Assembly (NCBI GenBank): GCA_963931865.1
Contig: OZ007516.1
Location: 9,045,615 to 9,109,614, forward strand
DNA: 64,000 bases
Direction of reading: 5' to 3'
DNA from: Axinella damicornis
Taxonomy: Eukaryota > Porifera > Demospongiae > Axinellida > Axinellidae
Shown here piece by piece: positions 1 to 9,424 of this stretch. The position numbers and the translations under genes were made by a program. The first letter of the stretch is position 1. Each line of letters opens with the position of its first letter. The notes beneath the pieces are model-generated. The model searched no databases and was not told the DNA's origin. It saw only the letters and a list, made by a program, of their open reading frames with translations.

Positions 1-107
1 TAAGAATCGTCCAAATTGTTTAAACGCATTAAAAATCATACACCCCTTTGAAAAATGCCTTCAGGGATTTGTACCTAATGTTCCATTTTTTCTTGATGCG
101 CATGCGT

Positions 108-2207
108 TCACATTTTAATGTCTGCCTGGGTCTCACTCAGGCTCGCTCCCACCTGGAGAAATGCAACTCAATATTATTGAGCATCCAGTGAATGAAAGCC
201 ATGTAATTATACTGATCCCGAGACAACTTACACACTTGATGGAGAGGAGGGATACATAGTATATATACTTACAAGTGGAGTATAAGATTATGTAACATCA
301 ATGCCATAACCTCAATGAGGCATTCATACTGCAGGAGAGATCTTACAATGGGGGTTATTATTGGGACTGGATACGAGACTGCTACTGTTTCTATCTTCCC
401 TGACTTGAATGGGCAAGCTGGGGAGGCATAGGTACACACGTTGGTGGTGTTGAAGCCAGGCATAGGGATGCAGATCCCTGACACAATGACGGCACACATG
501 CTCTGCATCATAGCGGAAATATCCTCCACTGGAAAGGAAGTGTACAATGTTAGGTGTTAAAGAGTTACGTAATTACCATGAATTTGAAAGAAAACAAGCA
601 TGCACAATAAGTAGTACAAGCAAGCATACATAAAAGTTTCCGTGTATAGAGGCTGCCATAATAATATAATGCCATTGAGAACTATGTAGATACCATAGTA
701 AGTCAGTAAGACAATTTGATGGCACCCTATATAACTAGCATCTAATAACAATGTATTATTGCTTTACAGCACGGTGTGACATGGCAGAAGATGTCAGTGT
801 GGATGAGGAGTGAGGCCGATGCAAAGAATGTACTACAGTGCTGAAGGACTGCTACATACAGAGAGGGGTGGCAGCCTGAACAAAACAAAATGAAACACAA
901 TGAACAATAACACAGTGACTATTACAAATATTATTCGAGTTTACAATAGTATAACTGTGTAATGGTTCAGCTTGACATGCATGACATGAAGTATCCAACA
1001 CTGTAAAAACTGACTAGTGAACGTCACCACCTGGTAGTGATATCTGTGGCAGAACGGAGTGACGATCACCACCAATATGCCACAGATATCACTCCAGGTA
1101 GTGACGTTCACTACATCAGTTTTTACAGTGAAATGTTGACTGAAGTGGAAGTGATTCGATAGTTACTGAAGAAGTGGACTTGGACAGTTGTGAACACTTG
1201 CAGCATGGACAGCAGAAGTGGTACGAACAAGGGTATAGTTACTGTCTAAGTTCTGAATGAATGAGATCCAGAATAAGTTGGTAAGCTTGGTCTTGATTGC
1301 TTTTTTGCAAGTCATTTGGCATTCCATAGGTGAATTCCGTAGCTCAACGCTGGATTTGTTCTAAACTTTTATATCTTTGATCAAGACTGGTCTAGAGCAG
1401 TTGGTAGCGAACCAAGGAAATGTATAAACTCTTTCTTGTTGTGCATGTGAAGCTGTTGGTTGCTGAGAAAGTTCTAAGTAGCTAGCAGGCCAAGAATACG
1501 ATATATGCACGGAGATTTGAGCAATATGCAATTCTGCCTTAGCCACATGCAGTATGGCATCACTGATATGGGTTCCTGCTGTACGCAGCTGTAGCACATG
1601 ACTGTAATAAAGGATCCACATGTGAAGCTCAGTGTTGTTATTCCAACACCAGCATGGACAAATCCTGCTGCATGCTGGAAGTTCAATACTGGAAGCACGT
1701 CACATGACACAAGTGTACAGTGGTGTGATCCCAAAATTGTCACCAGCTTTTCTAATTAAGGTGACTGGAGATACGCTATTAGCAATGTTTGGTAGGCTCA
1801 CTTGGGGTGAAGCTGAAGGTAAACTTGGTGCTTTCACCTTTGACGAGAGTGCAGGGGGCTGCAGGTGTACAGCAGTTAGGGATACTCACACTGCCAATGG
1901 TCACTCCTGTGGAGCCTGCATGTATGTGATTGTATAGCAACTAAACGCTACAACAATTCCAGATCTAGAACTGGACCGCAGTTTAGCCTCGTTCCCACGC
2001 CTCCACGCACAGCTTTTGTCGCTTGTAGTACGCGTTTTTCGTACTGCAAGCGACAAAAGCTGTGCGCAGAGGCCTGGGAACGAGGCTAGTACCAATCATC
2101 ATCGTAGTCTTACCGCAGTCAGTCCATGGCGTGTTGCACTCACTGGCACGTGCAAATTCCGCACTGAAGACCAACATAGCCAACAACAGCGTAACGCTCA
2201 CAACCAT
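108..2207 (-). CDS. NPC2: NPC2-like secreted ML-domain lipid-binding protein, 4 exons
   Basis: Spliced by eye into exons 2114-2207, 1802-1915, 311-528 and 108-152. All junctions are GT/AG and the phases agree, giving 156 residues; vertebrate NPC2 is about 150. Exon 1 encodes a signal peptide (MVVSVTLLLAMLVFSAEFAR) and then the first cysteine segment, CNTPWTDCG. Exon 2 carries the family block CGSTGVTIGSVSIPNC followed by APCTLVKGESTKFTFSF. Exon 3 carries VSGICIPMPGF, a CP..SGK block and YPVPIITP. Exon 4 ends in DIKM and a TGA stop. The family binds sterols and other lipids in a beta-sandwich pocket, in lysosomes or as secreted carriers. Intron 1 holds a hairpin MITE and intron 2 a CACTG foldback. 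The last exon is short and matches the family least well. Assignment to the ML/NPC2 family is firm; true orthology to NPC2 is not proven. Confidence 0.85.
999..1130. repeat. 132-bp foldback MITE with CACTG ends
   Basis: The two arms are near-perfect inverted copies: CACTGTAAAAACTG at the left, CAGTTTTTACAGTG at the right, with the match continuing about 50 bp inward. It lies in the long NPC2 intron between 528 and 1802. The CAC-type terminus recalls CACTA/Chapaev elements, but no target duplication is clear. Confidence 0.8.
1984..2088. repeat. Hairpin MITE of the TAGCCTCG family
   Basis: A 105-bp near-perfect palindrome begins TAGCCTCGTTCCCA and ends TGGGAACGAGGCTA. It sits in NPC2 intron 1. 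Relatives lie near 9246, 28425, 37836, 58005, 59466 and 60363, with a half copy at 45579. Confidence 0.85.
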
Positions 2208-2551
2208 GTCGCGCTATTAAATCACTTCTCGAATTCACAATAATTACCCCGTGCGCATGCGCAGCAGGGGGTAGAGTGATTGGTTTGTGTCTGTCAGTCT
2301 GTCCGCTGGTTCCATACAGTTGCAGCAATGAAGGCCTTGTTGAGACTTTACTTCACAATACAATCGTCAGAATTCAGAAATCACTAGCGTCTACATAACT
2401 CACACACCTGAATCCACTCGAGACGCACAGAAAAGCGAGCGAAACTCCAAAATTCCAATTTATACAACTTAACCACACCCTCTTTCTAACATTACTGACA
2501 CAACTTACGGTATCTCTGCATGCTGACATGATAGCGCTGTAAATCGTGGCC
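2208..2551. other. Gene-free stretch upstream of NPC2
   Basis: About 340 bp between the NPC2 start and the LINE. It holds a dispersed repeat segment (2244-2330, beginning TTACCCCGTG) that recurs at 19782-19870. NPC2 promoter elements would be expected here, but I see no clear motif. Confidence 0.5.
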
Positions 2552-2559
2552 TAGCTCAT

Positions 2560-4656
2560 TCCTCTCGAAAGATTTGGCGATACGCCCACGCTGATATTAC
2601 AAAAGCTCGCCAGCTAGTCTCTGATACCAACTGGGATCCTATTATGTCCGATGACATTGACCAATCTTGGTTTCTCTGGCAACAGAAGTTCTTATCAATT
2701 ATGGAGGACAGTATTCCTAGCAAGATTCTTCCACCAAGACGTAACAATCTTCCTTGGATAAACAAGCGAATTGTGCAATCTATTCGACGCAGGAACAATC
2801 TTTTCAAGAAAGCAAAGAATTCCCAGGATGATGAAGCAAAGTATCGACGAGCCAGAAACAAGGTCGTTACACTGATGCGTCTGGCCAAGAAGGCTTATTT
2901 CCGCAAACTGAACCCACATCAAACCAAGCAGTTTTGGAAGTCTGTCAAGGTTTTAAACAGAAAAAGTTCATCAATTCCCTCGTTGCATCATGGTCCTTCA
3001 CTTCTCTCCACAAATCAAGAGAAGGCAGACACTCTAAACTCCTTCTTCTCACAGTGCTACAACTACAGTGTTCCACCCCTTCTACCTGCAGACCGTGGCC
3101 CTGTTAACTCATGCCCTGAGGATTTACTTTGTACAATTGAAGAGGTCACTGAGTTGCTTAAGTCTTTGGACACCACCAAAGCCACTGGCCCGGATGGCAT
3201 CTCAAGTAAAATGCTTAAAATGACTGCTGATGAAATTGCACCATCTGTAACTGCCCTTTTTAACCTCTCCATTTGCTGCAACAGGCCCCCTAGTGAGTGG
3301 AAGAGGTCAAATGTTGTACCAATACCCAAGAAAAAGACCAATTCTCCTACTCCTGCAGACTTTAGACCAATCTCTCTTCTTCCAGTCCTGAGCAAGCTTC
3401 TGGAAAAGCATTTCCACTTGCTAATTTCCGACCATCTGTCAGAGAGTTGTCCCATTTCAAGTGTTCAATGGGGTTTCCAGAGAGGAAAATCTACCGTGAA
3501 TGCACTACTCGAGACAACAAACACCTGGTTGCAGCACATGGAGACAGGAAGGGAAGTAGGAGCTGTGTTTTTCGACTTTAAAAAGGCTTTCGACAGCGTG
3601 CCTCACATACCTCTGATCACTAAGCTCCAACAGCTTAATCTGGACCCCAACATTGTTTCCTGGGTCAAAAACTATCTCACGGACAGAACTCAATGCGTTG
3701 TCGTCAATGGTGCAGCATCTGCTCATCTTCCAGTAGTTTCTGGCGTACCACAAGGATCAGTATTAGGTCCCCTCCTATTTTTGATTTACATCAATGACAT
3801 AACAGCCCTTGATCTTACTGAGGGATCTACTCTCGTGCTCTATGCCGATGACATCCTCTTGTATCGTCCGATAACATCTACTACTGATTGGTCTGCCCTA
3901 CAAAGAGACGTCAGTTCTATCCAAACCTGGGCCACCACCAACTTCTTACAATTCAATGAGTCCAAGTGCAAAATGATGCATGTTTCACGCAAAAGAGCTC
4001 CAATATCACCATCCATTCCCATCGCACTCAATGGCTCGGTCCTTGAAGAAGTTGAAACCTTCAAATACCTAGGTCTTTTGATTTCGTCTGACATGTCCTG
4101 GTCAAAGCACATTGAGAACATATGTAGCAAGGCCAGAAAAGTTCTTGGGCTGTTGTATCGCCGATACTACAGATTTGCAGACCAAAACACCCTACTACAA
4201 CTCTATACTTCGCTAGTACGTCCTCACCTTGAGTACGCGGCCCCCGTATGGGATCCCCACCTGCAACGGAATATACAACTCTTGGAAAGAACGCAGAAAT
4301 TTGCAAGTCGTTTGTGTGCCAAGGCCTGGGATAGAAGCTATGATGAGCTGCTTGAAACGTTGAACTTGCCTACGCTATCTGATCGAAGACTTTTTCTGAA
4401 GCTATGTACTGTATTCAAAGTTGTTCACAACCTCTGCTATTTTCCTCCCGATATTCTATCTGCTAGAGAAACTAGAACCTGCTCCTCCAGACAACTTTTG
4501 CTGTCCCAACCATTCGCCAGGACCAACTCTTATCTGCACTCCTTTGTTCCTAGCGCTGTTCGTCATTGGAACCACTTGCCTCCATCTGTAGTTGCTAAAC
4601 ATTCATTCTGCTCATTTAAGTCCGTACTTAGTCATCACCTTTTTGACAGTACTTAG
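2560..4656 (+). CDS. LINE ORF2 C-terminal part: reverse transcriptase
   Basis: The frame is open from the truncation point; the first internal ATG is at 2644. The N-terminal part is the linker after the lost endonuclease (WINKRIVQSIRRRNNLFKKA). Reverse transcriptase blocks follow in order: DFRPISLLPVLSKLLEK, then GFQRGKSTVNALLE, FFDFKKAFDSVPH, SGVPQGSVLGPLLFLIYIND, and the catalytic YADD at 3841-3852, about residue 400 from the ATG. A thumb/C-terminal region ends at a TAG at 4654. No RNase H or zinc-knuckle region is obvious. The block order and the PQGSVLGPLLFLIYIND motif are typical of the CR1/L2/Jockey group. Without an endonuclease this copy cannot move on its own. Confidence 0.92.
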   Translation, partial: SSRKIWRYAHADITKARQLVSDTNWDPIMSDDIDQSWFLWQQKFLSIMEDSIPSKILPPRRNNLPWINKRIVQSIRRRNNLFKKAKNSQDDEAKYRRARNKVVTLMRLAKKAYFRKLNPHQTKQFWKSVKVLNRKSSSIPSLHHGPSLLSTNQEKADTLNSFFSQCYNYSVPPLLPADRGPVNSCPEDLLCTIEEVTELLKSLDTTKATGPDGISSKMLKMTADEIAPSVTALFNLSICCNRPPSEWKRSNVVPIPKKKTNSPTPADFRPISLLPVLSKLLEKHFHLLISDHLSESCPISSVQWGFQRGKSTVNALLETTNTWLQHMETGREVGAVFFDFKKAFDSVPHIPLITKLQQLNLDPNIVSWVKNYLTDRTQCVVVNGAASAHLPVVSGVPQGSVLGPLLFLIYINDITALDLTEGSTLVLYADDILLYRPITSTTDWSALQRDVSSIQTWATTNFLQFNESKCKMMHVSRKRAPISPSIPIALNGSVLEEVETFKYLGLLISSDMSWSKHIENICSKARKVLGLLYRRYYRFADQNTLLQLYTSLVRPHLEYAAPVWDPHLQRNIQLLERTQKFASRLCAKAWDRSYDELLETLNLPTLSDRRLFLKLCTVFKVVHNLCYFPPDILSARETRTCSSRQLLLSQPFARTNSYLHSFVPSAVRHWNHLPPSVVAKHSFCSFKSVLSHHLFDST

Positions 4657-4796
4657 ATAATTTGTGCTTGCACTAGAACTTTGCATATTAAGGTTGTTTT
4701 GTTCTGTTCTGTATGTAGCTAGCTGGGTACAATGTGTCATTAGCTAATGCTATTTTTTGTACCCGTGCCACTTTCTATGGCAAAATTATTATAGAG

Positions 4797-4829
<33 letters not shown>
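2560..4829 (+). mobile_element. 5'-truncated non-LTR retrotransposon (CR1/Jockey-like) with poly(A) and TSD
   Basis: The insert ends in a 32-bp A-tract (4797-4828). It is flanked by the 8-bp repeat TAGCTCAT at 2552-2559 and 4830-4837, as expected of target-primed reverse transcription. The endonuclease region is missing, so it is a typical 5'-truncated copy. The open reading frame, the intact tail and the matching TSD suggest a fairly young insertion. Confidence 0.9.
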
Positions 4830-4831
<2 letters not shown>

Positions 4832-4837
4832 GCTCAT

Positions 4838-6551
4838 CGTGCATGCTGTATGAATTCTATGATCGGTGGTAGGCCTATAGCTGTCAAGTCAAAGTTGCGC
4901 ACGGGGTACGTGCTCTGCTGAGCACCTCTAGTTAAAGCATGGCCTGACTCGAGGTTCAAAGGTTATATTTTGTCGCAGGTTAAAGGGGGTGGGGCTGGAA
5001 TGGATTAGGCACGTGTACGTACGTACGTACACACTAGCATGAGAGATGGAAGCACCCAGGCTCTTTGCCTTGGCACACTGGTAGTTCTGTGTCGCTATGG
5101 AATAAATGAAGGTGAGTCTCTATGACATACTGTATTTCAGTCGCCGCTCAAATTACGTACACTAGCTATAGATCCACATGACTTTGTAAACGGGCCATTA
5201 TGTCCGAGGAAGTGTGCTCATCTCAGAAACCTGCATTGGTTGCAAAGCCATGTAGAGGCCAATGTCTGAGTAATGCACTACTGTTCAATTAATTTAGGGA
5301 GGACTATGTAGAGAGTTATCCACAAAGTCCTCTTCTCCACACAGCATTTACAATGGTAAAGACCGTCGACCATGAGTTCTGCATATACCACTGCACCGAC
5401 TCCTGAAATCAGTGCCAGTCAAGTAGCAGCTGGGTGAGACTCTCAGCATTCAACAGACACAACTATTGTCAACTGCGCACCTCCAACTCTGATCATTTCC
5501 TATAGCTAGCTATTTTCCATTTTCCTGATAATGTACATGTACACCTGATCAACAGCTCCAATAAGATAATACCACCACAGGATAATGGACGTATTGAATC
5601 GATATCGGACAGCGGTACAGTTATTTGTTTGAGTGAGTTTCAATACAGTGAAAGGGATTCCAAGAACTATTTCAACACAATTGAGTTGGAGACGTTCGCC
5701 AATGGTAAAGTTTTGTGCCAATAAAACTACGAGCTGAGGCGAGGTGTCTTTTACCTGAGGCCATTTGGTGCATCTCTCCGTGTATCGCAATTCATCAATG
5801 AAAATTTGGTTTGACACTTCTCCATACATTTCAAGACCCATTAGCAGCTCACTGTGCATTACGCTTTCGGTATGACTTTAGTGAAAGTTGAGTCCTCTAC
5901 AATGTGAGACAAGTGTCCAATTATCCGTACAAACCTGCACTTGTACCCCAATTTTACAGAGAGAGACTGCTACCAGTTTCATCAGGTTCTGGCATACCAC
6001 CCAAACAATGACCTGTAGCCAGGTTCCCAGTTTTGTTCATGGAATGACCTCAATCTGAGTAAGCTTGCATGTCCAATATTTCGATGAACTCCTCACAGTG
6101 GCTTGCTCTTCAATTGTGAAGCATGACATGGTTGTTGGCGTAAATTGAGTAGCTAGTTTTTAGATAGCCCATAAGCTACTTATTAATCTGCTGCTATTGA
6201 ATTTGGAAAGCTTGACTATTTCATTCGATCAATCGATATAAATTATAACAGTCTATTGAACGCCGTAAAGAAGCGAGATGACACCCTAATTATACGATTT
6301 CCTGTTACCCACTTGGAATCTCGGTAACTGAGCTTGTACTAAGTCTCCTGAAGACACAGAGTATTGTCACGCAAATAGTACATAAGATGAGACTGGTACA
6401 CTATTGGACTCTCATGTACTTATAATTATGACACTCGATGTTTAACCTCTAGAGTTTACAAGTTAAAAGCATGTACTGCTTTCTGAGCACAGAAACCCAT
6501 GGTAATCAATACCTGTTAATTCAACACATACCTATACTACTACAAACAGCG
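4838..6551. other. Intergenic stretch with one unexplained minus-strand ORF (5506-5859)
   Basis: No recognised gene. The minus ORF 5506-5859 (117 codons) is the only long frame. It contains NFTIGERLQLNC, which recalls the start of an immunoglobulin-like strand, and ends in a hydrophobic stretch. I cannot find matching flanking exons, so I do not call it a gene. Short TAGCTAGC runs and ACGTACGTACGT tracts occur. Confidence 0.3.
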
Positions 6552-7020
6552 TAAGGTTCCGGGATACCCAAATGTAATTAACGGGTGATTAATTAAGTGG
6601 GCGGGACTTCCTAGTTTTACAACTAATGTGGAGCTCGTTCTGGCTCACCCCTAGCAAGCAAGGCCCACGCACTATGAAGTACAAGAGATGTACCATTGGA
6701 TGCTGCGGAGATGAGCGGTACAAGCGCTAGGGCACATGCACTGCGTGCAGTTATCGAACTACGACTCTGTTACAAGGATTTTTTGACGTCAAATTTCGCG
6801 GGGACATTCAGAGCACAAACGTACTTTATCGAGACCTACCTTGCCGATAGTGGTGACAGAGACCATAGTGAAAGCCCGGGGAGGTCTACGATGAGAGATA
6901 GAATCAACAGAAGTCGAAAGTGGAAGTCACAGAGGTCAAACCATCCCCCTTTCAGCACGTACTACTTCACGGAAAGAGCCGACTATCGCTGTTCAGCTGT
7001 CTCTGAACCCATGCAAAACT
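6552..7020 (+). mobile_element. Truncated copy of the TTAA-type element seen at 55.8 kb
   Basis: It starts TAAGGTTCCGGGATACCC, close to the terminal repeat of the complete copy at 55807. It then follows that copy for about 460 bp, including a shared ORF-like stretch (MDAAE.SG.SARAHALRAV, then FIETYLAD and SRKWKSQRSN). The right terminal repeat is absent. The shared frame carries frame-changing differences between copies, so it is probably not a protein. Confidence 0.75.
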
Positions 7021-7045
7021 GATCCTTGTGATACCGGCCTCAGTA

Positions 7046-7115
7046 ATACTCCTGACAAAGCCAAGCATCACTACTGGCTTGGGCTACTGTCATGCTACAG
7101 TACAACAGGATGTTA
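7046..7115 (+). repeat. About 70-bp direct repeat flanking R1 copy A (partner at 8462-8535)
   Basis: A segment running CTCCTGACAAAGCCAAGCAT... to CAACAGGAT is repeated in the same orientation at 8462-8535 with a few mismatches and one short indel. The two copies bracket R1 copy A. Confidence 0.8.
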
Positions 7116-7154
7116 TGCTCTTCTGCTTCTGCTGATTGCAGTAGTTATAATTAG

Positions 7155-8305
7155 ACAAGTAATAAAAAACATTTGAAAATGTAACAGGATGTAGTGATAC
7201 CAGAACGGCAAAAAGTAAGGAAACAAGGCAGGGATGATCGCACAAAACAGTGAAGTATACAACCCCCTACAGAGATCTTTTTCCATATACGTGTATAATG
7301 AAAAAAGATCTGTAGGGGGATTGTATACTTCACTGTTTTGTGCGATCATCCCTGCCTTGTTTCCTTACTTTTTGCCGTTCTGGTATCACTACATCCTGTT
7401 ACATTTTCAAATGTTTTTTTATTACTTGTTTACGTCTTTTTTTTTTTTAGCAGCAGCGCATGCAATTTGCCTCACAGAGCAGAAGTCGGTGTCCTCACAA
7501 GTAGTAGGAGCCCTTGCTTTGGTATATGGACAATATTGACTCCAGTATTCACATTGGCTGAAGAATCAGACCCAAGTCAACCCTTTTCTGGAAGGCAGTA
7601 ATCACTGTCTGGACTCTGAAGACCATAATATTATTAGCTAGCTAGCTATACCAGAAGTAGCAAGATTTATAAATAGGCATTCAGCCCTCTCACAGAACAC
7701 AGTAGGTAGTAACATACATAAATTATATGCAGAGTAACCAGAGTTCAGAATTTACCTCGGTTTTATGAAGTTTATCGTCAACACAACGGCGCAAGACACT
7801 TCTAATTCAGCGATCTTGAGTAATAATTACGTTCGTTGCTAAGTGATCGCGCATGCGTAAAGACGAGAAAATGGCGTGACTAAAGAAGCCATAGTTATTG
7901 AGTGGGCAGCTGCAGGCGCCTGGTGAAAACTCAGAGGTTGCGAAAAGCGATGGGCTGGTGCACTGCTCGGTGTAAAATGCTGCTGTTTCGTGCGAAAACC
8001 ATCATGAGGGATTGAGGCGACGTTGAGCTAGCCCGTATGAAAGAAAGAAAGAAGGAAGAAGAAAGAAAAACAATTTGCCCGTTTTGCGCGTACCTGGTGT
8101 GGTACTTTCGCGACGGTTTTTCGCGACGCGAGGAGTTTTGTTGGTCATGAAAACACTCGAAGATGAACGGTATGTGGTTATAAAGGCTTATAAGTGTACT
8201 GTTTCTGAGATTTGGAGACTGATTCTTTTGTATTAGCATATATTGCGTGTACGTCGTATCCCTACATACAGAGTCTACCGACTCTGTGATAATGCAACTC
8301 AGCAG
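7155..8305 (-). mobile_element. R1 repeat family, copy A, with terminal hairpins
   Basis: In its own orientation (minus) it begins at about 8305 with a short stem-loop (ACAGAGTC-GGTA-GACTCTGT). It then has a polypyrimidine tract ending in AG, and finishes with a large foldback (7159-7432, arms of about 130 bp). It matches copy B (31801-32965) along its length and copy C (63238-63790) over the middle. No transposase or reverse transcriptase is visible. The conserved pyrimidine tract plus AG looks like a splice acceptor. Confidence 0.8.
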
Positions 8306-8874
8306 ACTCTGGTTACGTATGGTACTGGTGGTACAATCCATGCAACACACTGGAACCGGTAACTTCATCACTAGTTGGCACAGCCATCTTCATACACGTA
8401 CTCTCTATTGTAATACCTAATAATAGGTTCAAATAGTACCAGGTGCCATTATGGATTCATACAATGCTCCTGACAAAGCCAAGCATCAATACTGGCTTGG
8501 GCTACTGTCATGCTACAATCATAGTGACAACAGGATATTAAAGATTCCTTTGTGTGCATGTCGGTAACCTTGGAAGTTTTAGAGACAGACTACCAAGCAT
8601 GAAAGCATAACAGGCAAGAATGACGCATAAGGATGGCTTAAAAGCAAAGCATAATGTGATGCAACACAACCAAACTGCTTATAAACTGCAGAAACACAAT
8701 AATCAGAGGTAACAGGCATGATGCGCAGCTGATACAAATTGTTAATAAAGCACAGTAGTATTTTCATACAGGATAATAATATGTTCTAAGCTTGCATGCA
8801 TACGTAGCTACAACTGTTTACTGTGTTTCTAACTTGCTCTGCTCAGCTTCTGCTGGATCCATCCCTAACATATG

Positions 8875-8910
<36 letters not shown>

Positions 8911-9424
8911 TGTGTGTGTGTGCATGAACACATAAATTAGGTATGTTGTAAAGGGGGAAGTGTTCCATAGCATCTGGGAGGGGCTACGGGTATAGTATAT
9001 TATCCAAGATGCTGTCCAATGGGGCTATCATTTGAGCTATAGTACATGTAGTTACAAACCTCTCAATGAACAGTCACAAAATAGGTTGTCTGCAAATTAC
9101 ATGGGTTCCTACCCCTGATGTCACTGCATGATTAGGAGCCTATGCGTGCATAGCTATACCCTTTTCAACGATACAATGACAGACTAAAAATATGACTGTT
9201 TCTAGGCAGCCTATCTGATGACACTATATAGTTTCAAGTCTTGGCACGCCAATTGTTCCCGGGCTCCCCCCCTCTTCATCAGTGCGTGCAGGTGGAGGAG
9301 CCTGGGAACGAGGCTAATGCCCAACTCATCAGAGTATCTATCTCAAGTTTACAAATTCCATATCAGCCCCTGCACATGGCCAGAATAGGCTAGTAAGGTC
9401 CAGATGCAAGCCAAAGGAATGCAT
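8306..9424. other. Gene-free stretch 3' of the receptor gene
   Basis: It contains the second direct repeat (8462-8535), a (TG)n tract near 8878-8923 and a hairpin of the TAGCCTCG family at about 9246-9316. I see no exon. Confidence 0.5.

Noticed and set aside
5506..5859. Ig-like gene on the minus strand
   Set aside because: A single GERLQLNC motif with no conserved Trp or second Cys in place and no flanking exons.
6696..7022. Conserved small gene shared with 55947-56318
   Set aside because: Both lie inside the TTAA-type element, and the copies differ by frame-changing indels.
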